A stretch of 20,323 nt of DNA. Source: Pseudomonadota bacterium. GTDB lineage: Bacteria; Pseudomonadota; Alphaproteobacteria; Rhizobiales; Beijerinckiaceae. The notes under the pieces are model-generated. The model worked only from the letters and a program-made list of their open reading frames with translations, was not told the origin of the DNA and did not search any database. The DNA lies in contig JAEWKP010000366.1 in assembly GCA_023393655.1 (NCBI GenBank), positions 1-20,323 on the forward strand, given 5' to 3'. Below are positions 6,171 through 12,564 of the stretch, in pieces; position 1 is the stretch's first letter; every line of letters begins with the position of its first letter. A program made the position numbers and the translations under genes.

Positions 6171-7376
6171 TCAGGCCGGCTCACCGGCGGGGGCAGCCTT
6201 CGACCCGAGCTTCGCCCCTGTCAGGACACGCCAGTAGCTCACTGCGAAACCGAGGAAGGCCAGCGACCAGCACAGCCCGGCGACATGGAGCAGCGGGGTC
6301 GAGCCATGGCCGAGCGCCGAGCAGATGCGGGCGACGCTGCCGATCACGATCAGGATGTAGCAGCCTTGCGTCGCCGCAGTCGCAACGAGCGGGCGTCCGG
6401 TATGGCCGAGGCTGGCCCGCGACATCACCGCCAGCGTCACGGTGCCGAAGGCGCCGGCGGTCCAGGCATGCAGGCCGGCACCGGGGCCGACCAGCCCGAA
6501 GCTCGCGGCGGCCGAGAGTGCAAAACCCAGCGGCACGAAGGCATAGCCGACATGCAGGATCACGAGCAGCGGATTGCGCCAGGTGCGATCGCCCGCCCAG
6601 CGCGCGAGCCTCACGGCATGGAGCGCGGCGCAAAGGGCCAGCGCGATGCCGCTCGCAAGCGTATCCGGCAGAGCAACCCAGAGGCCGAGCGCGAACGCGC
6701 TCACCGCCAGCACGGCCTTGTCATAGCCTCCGAACGGGATCGGCAGGCGCCCTGCCCCGCGCGGCGCCAGCCAGTTGCGGGTGAAGCTTGGTACGATCCG
6801 CCCCGCGATCAGACCGACCAGCATCAGCACGGTGGCGATGGCGAAGCGCCGGGCATGGTCGGCCCCGCCCGTCAGCGCCGCTTCGAGGTGGAAAGCGAGA
6901 TTGACCGCGAGCAGCAGGCCGATCAGCACGACGACCTTGAGGTTGCGCCAGTTGCGGCCGGCGACGACCTCGCGTGCAGCCGCACCAGCCAGCAGGATGA
7001 GGAAGAGCGCATCGATCGCCATCGCAAGACGCCATCCGATCAAGGTCGACATCGCGACCGCGATACGGCCGGCGATCCAGGCGAGAACCAGCACGAGCAG
7101 CGGCGTGCCCTGCACGGGCAATCGGCCGGTCCAGTTGGGAATGGCGGTCAGCAGGAAGCCGCCGATCGCCGCCGCCTGATAGCCGAAGAGCATTTCATGG
7201 ATATGCCAATCCACCGGGGCGAAAGCCGTGGGGATGGCGAGATGGCCGGTGACGAAGCCGAGCCAGGCCAGGATCGTCAGCCCGGCCTGCAGCGCAGCCA
7301 GCAGGAAGAGCGGCCGGAAGCCGTAGGACAACAACGCAGGCCCCTCATAGGCCCTGAGCCTCGGAATGGGCGCCAT
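6171..7376 (-). CDS. nnrS: NnrS, multi-spanning heme-copper membrane protein of the nitric oxide response
   Basis: NnrS is an inner-membrane protein that protects cells against nitrosative stress and is typically induced by NnrR or NsrR. The 401-residue protein has about 12 hydrophobic segments. It carries the family hallmarks FRPLFLLAALQA (20-31) and DWHIHEMLFGY (56-66), whose histidines are candidate heme or metal ligands, plus PNWTGR (80-84) and the later VMSRASLGHTGR segment. ATG 7376 was chosen because AGGAG lies about eight bases upstream; a TTG 16 codons earlier has no such site. A perfect NnrR-type box lies about 98 bases upstream, so it probably has its own nitric-oxide-responsive promoter. 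A gap of 197 bases separates it from the NsrR-like gene. Confidence 0.95.
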   Translation of the reverse strand: MAPIPRLRAYEGPALLSYGFRPLFLLAALQAGLTILAWLGFVTGHLAIPTAFAPVDWHIHEMLFGYQAAAIGGFLLTAIPNWTGRLPVQGTPLLVLVLAWIAGRIAVAMSTLIGWRLAMAIDALFLILLAGAAAREVVAGRNWRNLKVVVLIGLLLAVNLAFHLEAALTGGADHARRFAIATVLMLVGLIAGRIVPSFTRNWLAPRGAGRLPIPFGGYDKAVLAVSAFALGLWVALPDTLASGIALALCAALHAVRLARWAGDRTWRNPLLVILHVGYAFVPLGFALSAAASFGLVGPGAGLHAWTAGAFGTVTLAVMSRASLGHTGRPLVATAATQGCYILIVIGSVARICSALGHGSTPLLHVAGLCWSLAFLGFAVSYWRVLTGAKLGSKAAPAGEPA

Positions 7377-7464
7377 GCCGGCTTCTCCTGACGTGACCGG
7401 GCGCAGCGGATCGTTTCGCGCCAAGCCTCGCTATGTCGCAACCTTAGCCGTTAGGCAGATCGCC

Positions 7465-7484
7465 AATTTGCGAAAACGCAAATT
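7465..7484. promoter_or_regulatory. Perfect NnrR/FNR-type operator upstream of nnrS
   Basis: Two 8-base arms, AATTTGCG and CGCAAATT, are perfect inverted repeats around an AAAA spacer. The core TTGCG-N4-CGCAA (7468-7481) fits the box recognised by NnrR-type regulators. If it sits at -41.5, transcription towards nnrS would start near 7433 with AAGGTT/TAAGGT at 7440-7446 as the -10. That leaves a leader of about 57 bases. Confidence 0.8.
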
Positions 7485-7535
7485 CAAGGTGGATCGCTAA
7501 AAGCACCACGTGGTTCGGAGTCGTATCGACGGTTT

Positions 7536-8546
7536 CTACCGCTCCTCGATGGCGAGTACGGCGAAGGTCGCAAGCCAGTGCTCGCCCATATAATCGCCCG
7601 CGATATGCGGCAGCCCGGCTTCGAGATGCAGCCTAGCAGTATCTGCGATGACCGGGCGCCGCACATCCCATTCCGGCAGGGCTGCGGCCAGTGCGCTCCA
7701 GCACCAGGCCCGGCTGAGATTGAGCCCGTCGAGATGCGCGATCTTGCCATCGCTCCGGTCGGTCACGGTCGCCGGCCTGAACAGGATCGCGGGCTCGCCC
7801 TGCGCGATGCGCGGCAGGAAGCGCTCGAACCAGGGCAGGAACTGGTCCGCCGGCAGCAGGCGGCGCATGCATTCCGCCTCGATCAGCGCCGAGGACTGGA
7901 AGTCGTCGCCGCTCGGCTCGCCCCAGGCCGGGCAATCCGCGTCGGCGCCATACCAGCGCAAGCCCGTCTCGCGCAGCAGCGTCAGGAAGGCGCGGTCCCC
8001 GGTCGCATCCGCATAATCGGCGGCCATGCGCAGTCCGAAAGCGGTGTTGAAATGCGTGCCCACCCGCACTGGATAGGTCGCGATCGGCAGGAAGTCGCGG
8101 AAGCGCTGGGCGAAAGCCTCGGCGAGCGGCGCCAGAGCCCGGCTCCAGCGCCCGTCTCCGAGCCCCTTCAGTTCGGCGGCGAGCTTCAGAAGCCAGCCCC
8201 AGCCGTAAGGCCGTTTGAAACCACGCGCCGTCGGCTGGGCGAGATAGGCGCATTCGACCGCGATCTTCTCCGGGACGAGCTGTTCGTCGAACAATGCGAC
8301 GATCTCGGCGGCGGCTTCCATCTTCGGATGGCGCCGCAGCAGGCGGGCCAGCATCCAGTAGCTGTGCACGCAGGAATGCCAGTCATAGCTGCCGTAGAAC
8401 ACCGGATGGAGAGCGCGCGGCGTCCGCGCATCCTGTGCCCCGGCCAGCGTATGGTCCGGCTTGTTCGGATACTCGCGGCGGACATGGCCGAGCGCGATCC
8501 CGGCGAAGCGCTGCGCGATCTCTTCGGTGAGCGATGGGGCGGTCAT
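7536..8546 (-). CDS. DUF2891 family protein
   Basis: This 336-residue protein matches the DUF2891 family through HPVFYGSYDWHSCVHSYW (near residues 47-64), RPYGWGWLLKLAAEL, THFNTAFGL and GEPSGDDFQSSALIEAECM. The aromatic- and histidine-rich segments and the helical repeats resemble an alpha/alpha toroid of the kind seen in glycan-active enzymes, but no activity is established. No signal peptide is visible with the chosen start at 8546 (MTAPSLTEEIAQRF). The longer open frame upstream overlaps the divergent aldolase gene and does not look like the family. The ribosome binding site is weak. It lies upstream of nnrS on the same strand, but the nnrS box between them argues against a shared transcript. 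Confidence 0.85.
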   Translation of the reverse strand: MTAPSLTEEIAQRFAGIALGHVRREYPNKPDHTLAGAQDARTPRALHPVFYGSYDWHSCVHSYWMLARLLRRHPKMEAAAEIVALFDEQLVPEKIAVECAYLAQPTARGFKRPYGWGWLLKLAAELKGLGDGRWSRALAPLAEAFAQRFRDFLPIATYPVRVGTHFNTAFGLRMAADYADATGDRAFLTLLRETGLRWYGADADCPAWGEPSGDDFQSSALIEAECMRRLLPADQFLPWFERFLPRIAQGEPAILFRPATVTDRSDGKIAHLDGLNLSRAWCWSALAAALPEWDVRRPVIADTARLHLEAGLPHIAGDYMGEHWLATFAVLAIEER

Positions 8547-8748
8547 GGCGTGGCTTGTCTCCGATGCCGCGCAACCTACCAGCGATTCGGCCGCCGCAAA
8601 GTGCCGTGCGCCATCGAGGTGCAACCCCGCCATCTCCTCTCGTCGGGTTCCTTCACCGCTCCGGTCTGGTCTAACAAGGCTGGCGCGCTCCACGCTGAGG
8701 TCGATCGGCTCGGTAGCGTCGCCAACCATTTGCCCGAGGGAAAACGCC

Positions 8749-9519
8749 GTGGACCTGCCTGCCAACGCCTTCAAGGCCGCGCTCAAGCGCGGGGAGCTTC
8801 AGATCGGGCTGTGGAGCAGCCTGTGCAGCCCGATCGTCTCCGAAATCATCAGCCAGAGCGGCTTCGACTGGATCCTGGTCGACACCGAGCATTCCCCCAA
8901 CGAACCGCCCGACGTTCTCGCTCAGCTCCAGGCCCTGAAGGGCGGCACCGCGACCCCGATCGTGCGCCCGGCCTGGAACGACGCCGTGCTGCTCAAGCGC
9001 CTGCTCGATATCGGCGTGCAGGCCGTGCTCGTGCCCTTCGTCCAGAATGCCGAGGAGGCCGCGAAGGCCGTCGCCGCCTGCCGCTATCCACCCGCCGGCA
9101 TCCGCGGCATCACGGTCAGCGGCCGCGGCAGCCACTACGGACGCGTGCAAAACTACCTGAAGCGTGCCGATGGCGAGATCTGCGTGCTGGTGCAGGTCGA
9201 GACCGGCGAGGCGCTCAGCCGGATCGAGGAGATCGCCTCGGTCGATGGCGTCGACGGCGTCTTCATCGGCCCGGCCGATCTCTCGGCCTCGCTCGGCCAT
9301 ATCGGCAATCCCGGACACCCCGAAGTCCAGGCCGCGATCCAGGATGCGGTGAAGCGCCTGACCGCGCTCGGCAAGCCGGCCGGCATCCTGACGCCGTCGG
9401 AGGCCGATGCGCGCCGCTATATCGAATGGGGCTATCGCTTCGTTGCCGTCGGCTCCGATCTCGGCCTGATGACCAAGCACGCGGACGCGCTGGCCAAGGC
9501 TTTCGCCCCGCAGCGCTGA
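8749..9519 (+). CDS. HpcH/HpaI family class II aldolase (2-keto-3-deoxy acid aldolase type)
   Basis: Enzymes of this family cleave 2-keto-4-hydroxy acids, such as 4-hydroxy-2-oxoheptanedioate, 2-keto-3-deoxyrhamnonate or ketodeoxyglucarate, to pyruvate and an aldehyde with a divalent metal. The 256-residue protein shows ILVDTEHSPNE (catalytic His48), VRPAWND (Arg73, pyruvate binding), LVPFVQNAEEA, PAGIRGITVSGRGSHYG, QVETGEAL (metal ligand Glu151) and FIGPADLSASLG (metal ligand Asp177). The start is a GTG at 8749 with GAGGG eight bases before it. Extending further upstream would enter DNA facing the divergent DUF2891 gene and lacks family resemblance. It may serve the catabolic locus to the right, but the substrate cannot be read from the sequence. 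Confidence 0.92.
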   Translation: MDLPANAFKAALKRGELQIGLWSSLCSPIVSEIISQSGFDWILVDTEHSPNEPPDVLAQLQALKGGTATPIVRPAWNDAVLLKRLLDIGVQAVLVPFVQNAEEAAKAVAACRYPPAGIRGITVSGRGSHYGRVQNYLKRADGEICVLVQVETGEALSRIEEIASVDGVDGVFIGPADLSASLGHIGNPGHPEVQAAIQDAVKRLTALGKPAGILTPSEADARRYIEWGYRFVAVGSDLGLMTKHADALAKAFAPQR

Positions 9520-9542
9520 TCGGCCTCACAACCGGAACTTCT

Positions 9543-9637
9543 CCGTCATGGTCGGGCTTGTCCCGACCATCCACGTCTTCCCTTGTCGAGACCAGAGTTC
9601 AAGCCATGGATGCTCGCCACAAGGGCGAGCATGACGG
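9543..9637. repeat. Composite palindromic intergenic repeat, possible bidirectional terminator
   Basis: Outer arms CCGTCAT (9543-9549) and ATGACGG (9631-9637) enclose two perfect hairpins. The first is ATGGTCGGG-CTTGT-CCCGACCAT (9548-9570) and the second ATGCTCGCC-ACAAG-GGCGAGCAT (9610-9632), each with a 9-bp stem and 5-base loop. Elements beginning GTCATGG/TCGGGC and ending ATGACGG are a familiar intergenic repeat type in Hyphomicrobiales genomes. It lies between two convergent genes, where such hairpins could stop transcription from both sides, but there is no T-run. Confidence 0.7.
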
Positions 9638-9646
9638 CCGAGAGCC

Positions 9647-10618
9647 TCACTCGATCTTGACGTTCGCCTTCTGCGCGACCTCGGCCCAGCGCTTGGTCTC
9701 GGAGGCGATATGGGCAGTGAACTGCTCCTGGCTCGACCCGACCGGATCGACGCCGAGCTTCTTGAGCTGTTCGATCACCGCCGGCTCCTTCATGATCGCC
9801 TGCGTCTCCGCCGAGAGCTTGGCCACGATCTCCTTAGGCACCGCCGACGGCGCGAAGAAGCCGTGCCATGAGCTGGCATCGTAGCCCGGAATGAACTCCG
9901 ACAGCGCCGGCAGGTCCGGGGCGACCGCGAGTCGCTTCGGCGTCGCGGTGGCGAGCGCGCGGATCTTGCCCGCCTGCACATGCGGCCAGGCGATGGTGAT
10001 GTTGTCGAAGGTGATCTGGATCTGGCCGGAGAGCAGGTCCTGCGTCACCTGCCCGCTCGACCGATAGGGCACATGCACCATGTCGGTCCCGGTCGAGACC
10101 TTGAACAGCTCGGCCGCCATATGGGTCGATGTGCCCGCCCCCGACGAACCGAAGGAGTACTTGCCGGGGTTCTTCTTCAGGAGTTCGATCAGCTCCGGCA
10201 CGGTCTTGGCCGGAAGGTCGATATTGACCATCAGGATGTTCGGCACGCTCGCCACCTGCGAGATCGGCGCGAAATCCTTGATGTGGTCGAAGGGCAGCCG
10301 GGCATAGACGGCCGGGTTGATCGCATGGCTCGACACCGTGCCCATGGTCAGCGTGTAGCCGTCGGCCGGGGCACGCGCCACGGCAGCGACCCCGGTATTG
10401 CCGCCCGCACCGGGCCGGTTTTCGACGATGAACTTGCCGCCGAGGCGCTGGCCCAGCCGATCGGCCAGGATGCGCCCGAGCAGGTCGGTGGTGCCGCCGG
10501 CCGCGAAGGGGACGACGATGGTGACGACCTTGCTGCCGGGATAGTCGCCCTGCGCGAAGGCGGGGCCTGCCGCGGCAAGACAGGCGGCGGCGATGACGGT
10601 CCTGCGTGTAATGCTCAT
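9647..10618 (-). CDS. Tripartite tricarboxylate transporter substrate-binding protein (TctC/Bug family)
   Basis: Proteins of this family are periplasmic receptors that bind carboxylates and similar small acids for TctAB-type carriers. The 323-residue protein has an N-terminal signal peptide (MSITRRTVIAAACLAAAGPAFA, cleavage near residue 22). It then has the Bug pattern: TIVVPFAAGGTTDLLGRILADRL, IVENRPGAGGNTGVAAVARA, and FGSSGAGTSTHMAAELFK, followed by VPYRSSGQ. The membrane partners TctA and TctB are not in the window, which is common because Bug genes are often orphans. It is divergent from a GntR regulator across 198 bases that contain an 18-bp palindrome, so it is likely controlled by that regulator and may deliver the substrate of the enzymes encoded on the other side. 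Confidence 0.93.
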   Translation of the reverse strand: MSITRRTVIAAACLAAAGPAFAQGDYPGSKVVTIVVPFAAGGTTDLLGRILADRLGQRLGGKFIVENRPGAGGNTGVAAVARAPADGYTLTMGTVSSHAINPAVYARLPFDHIKDFAPISQVASVPNILMVNIDLPAKTVPELIELLKKNPGKYSFGSSGAGTSTHMAAELFKVSTGTDMVHVPYRSSGQVTQDLLSGQIQITFDNITIAWPHVQAGKIRALATATPKRLAVAPDLPALSEFIPGYDASSWHGFFAPSAVPKEIVAKLSAETQAIMKEPAVIEQLKKLGVDPVGSSQEQFTAHIASETKRWAEVAQKANVKIE

Positions 10619-10705
10619 CGGTTCGTTCCTCCCGTTGCGGCCAATCCGCTCGCACCTCGTGGCGGGCGCTTGCCTCCGAGCGATAGCACAGGATTGCGAG
10701 TTTGA

Positions 10706-10723
10706 AATCTGAAATTTCAGATT
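10706..10723. promoter_or_regulatory. Perfect 18-bp palindrome between divergent tctC-type and gntR genes, candidate GntR operator
   Basis: AATCTGAAA followed directly by TTTCAGATT is a gapless perfect palindrome. Its centre (10714.5) is about 96 bases from the binding-protein start and 102 bases from the GntR start, almost exactly midway. It is AT-rich within GC-rich DNA. FadR/FCD-type GntR regulators bind palindromes of this size, so it is a good candidate site for the adjacent regulator controlling both directions. Confidence 0.65.
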
Positions 10724-10816
10724 GCCGCACCGATCGCTTTGTGCTGTCTTGATGGATCATGGCGCAAGGTCGACCACCGCGACGAGGCGGTTTCGGCAGC
10801 GCGCCGCGGAAGAAAC

Positions 10817-11518
10817 ATGTTGCAGCCTGCCATAGAACCTGTCGCTCCCGATCTGCTGCGCTCGCTGCGCGAGCATGTCCATGAGCGCCTGCGCCGCGCC
10901 ATCGTCGCCGGGCGCTTCCACGATGGCGAGCGGCTGAACGAACGCCATCTCGCCGAGATGCTGGGTGTCAGCACCACCCCGGTGAAGGACGCGATCCGCA
11001 AGCTGGAAAGCGAGGGGCTGGTCAGGACCGAGGCGCGCCGCGGCGTCTTCGTCGAATTCTCGCCCCGCCAGGCTCTGGAAATGGCGCTCGGCCGCGCCGC
11101 GCTCGAAAGCGTCATGGCCCATATCGCGGCGAACCATCTGACGAAGCTCGGCGCGGTCGAACTCGGCAAGCTCATCGCCCAGATGGAACAAGCGACCGAA
11201 CACAGCGACCTCGAAGACCTCGTGGCGCTGAACGAGGCCTATCACCGTGCGATCCATCGGATCTCCGGCTGCACCTATCTGGAACGCCGGCTCGACGGCC
11301 AGCGCATGTACGACCATGCCCAGCGCATCGCCCTGCATTCGCAAGCCGACGAGCGCCGCCGCGGCCTCGAGGAACATCGGGAGATCTACGAGGCGCTCCT
11401 GGCGCGCGATCCCGCGCGCGCCGAACTCAGGATGCGCCGTCACATCGTCCGCTCGGCGAAGGCCCATGTCAGGCTGGTTTTCGGCGCGGATGCGGAGGGA
11501 CTGGACTATGACGAATGA
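10817..11518 (+). CDS. GntR-family regulator with FCD ligand-binding domain
   Basis: This 233-residue regulator has an N-terminal winged helix (about 15-80: LREHVHERLRRAIVAGRF, then LNERHLAEMLGVSTTPVKDAIRKLESEGLVRTEARRGVFV) typical of GntR proteins. The C-terminal helical FCD domain (about 85-215) has candidate metal ligands Asn139/His143 (NEAYHRAIH), His187 and His209, as in members that bind organic-acid effectors. ATG 10817 was chosen because GGAAGAA lies just upstream. It overlaps the DapA-like gene by 11 bases, so regulator and first enzyme are translationally coupled. The expected role is control of the divergent binding-protein gene and of its own enzyme operon in response to the substrate or an intermediate. 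Confidence 0.93.
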   Translation: MLQPAIEPVAPDLLRSLREHVHERLRRAIVAGRFHDGERLNERHLAEMLGVSTTPVKDAIRKLESEGLVRTEARRGVFVEFSPRQALEMALGRAALESVMAHIAANHLTKLGAVELGKLIAQMEQATEHSDLEDLVALNEAYHRAIHRISGCTYLERRLDGQRMYDHAQRIALHSQADERRRGLEEHREIYEALLARDPARAELRMRRHIVRSAKAHVRLVFGADAEGLDYDE

Positions 11519-12425
11519 CAAGGTCCGCCGCGCGCTGCGCGGCATTTCGGGCGTCCACGTCACCGCCTGGCAAGCGGATGGCGAGGCCGACTGGGCGCTG
11601 ACCGGCCGGATCGTCCGGCGCATCGCCGAGGCCGGCATCCACAACATCGTCTCGGCCGGCAATACCGGCGAGTTCTACCCGATGACGACGGCCGAGGTGG
11701 AGCGCTCGCACGCCACCGCCGCCGAAGCCGCCGCCGGTAAGGCGCTGGTCACGGCCGGCATCGGCCGTTCGCTGCGCGAGGCCGTGGCGACCGGCAAGCT
11801 CGCTGCAAAGGCCGGCTGCGACGCCGCGATGGTGCATCACCCGCTCGACCCCTTCGCCGCGCCGCAGTCCCAGGCCGACTACATCCTCGCCATCGCCGAG
11901 GCGCTGCCGATCCCGCTGGTCGCCTATATCCGCTCGGACGCGATCGGCGTGAAGGACCTGATCCGCGTCGCGACCCACGCAAACGTCGCCGGCGTGAAGT
12001 TCGCGTCCTCCAACATGATGCTGCTCGCCGATTGCGTGCGCGAGACGGAAGGCTCCTCCGCCAACTGGATCTGTGGCCTCGCCGAGGGCTGGGCCGCGCC
12101 CTTCCATGCGCTCGGCGCCCGCGGTTTCACCTCGGGGCTGATCAATGTCGCGCCGGAGCGCTCGCTCGCCGTCTGGTGTGCGCTGGAAGCCGGCGACTAC
12201 GACACGGCGCGGCGCGAGGTCGACGCCATCGCCGGCTTCGAGAAGCTGCGCACGAAGTACGGCAACGGCGCCAATGTCACCGTGGTGAAGGAGGCGCTCG
12301 GCCTGCTCGGCACCGATGTCGGCCCGGTCCGCCTCCCCGGCCTGCCCGAGCTGAACGAGGCCGAGCGGGCGGAATTGCGCGGCATCGTGTCGAGCTGGGG
12401 TGCGGTGAAGGCGGCTGCCGAGTGA
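11508..12425 (+). CDS. Dihydrodipicolinate synthase/N-acetylneuraminate lyase (DapA) superfamily protein
   Basis: Enzymes of this superfamily form a Schiff base between a lysine and a 2-keto acid and carry out aldol cleavage, condensation or dehydration. The 305-residue protein has the substrate-carboxylate loop SAGNTGEFYPMT (49-60), the catalytic tyrosine in LVAYIRSD (Tyr140) and the Schiff-base lysine in VAGVKFASSN (Lys164). It is unlikely to be the lysine-biosynthesis enzyme, because it sits with a sugar-acid dehydratase, a hydroxy-acid dehydrogenase and a GntR regulator. Likely roles are a 2-keto-3-deoxy-sugar-acid dehydratase (as in L-arabinose or glucarate breakdown) or an aldolase. It starts inside the end of the GntR gene, with GGAGGGA a few bases upstream. 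Confidence 0.9.
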   Translation: MTNDKVRRALRGISGVHVTAWQADGEADWALTGRIVRRIAEAGIHNIVSAGNTGEFYPMTTAEVERSHATAAEAAAGKALVTAGIGRSLREAVATGKLAAKAGCDAAMVHHPLDPFAAPQSQADYILAIAEALPIPLVAYIRSDAIGVKDLIRVATHANVAGVKFASSNMMLLADCVRETEGSSANWICGLAEGWAAPFHALGARGFTSGLINVAPERSLAVWCALEAGDYDTARREVDAIAGFEKLRTKYGNGANVTVVKEALGLLGTDVGPVRLPGLPELNEAERAELRGIVSSWGAVKAAAE

Positions 12426-12435
12426 CAGGCTCCCA

Positions 12436-12467
12436 TTCTCGGGCTTAGCCTGGCGCGAGCCCGAGAA
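12436..12467. terminator. Intercistronic 10-bp perfect stem-loop
   Basis: TTCTCGGGCT (12436-12445) and AGCCCGAGAA (12458-12467) form a perfect stem around a 12-base loop, 10 bases after the stop of the DapA-like gene and about 100 bases before the dehydratase. No T-run follows. It may act as a partial terminator, an mRNA-stabilising structure, or be a dispersed palindrome. The terminator label is tentative. Confidence 0.4.
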
Positions 12468-12564
12468 CCCCATGTCAAGATGATACTGGTTTCCGTGAGG
12501 GTCGGATCAGGCCCGATCGCGCCTCCGAAACCGCTTAGAACGACAAGAATTCGAGGAAACGCCC

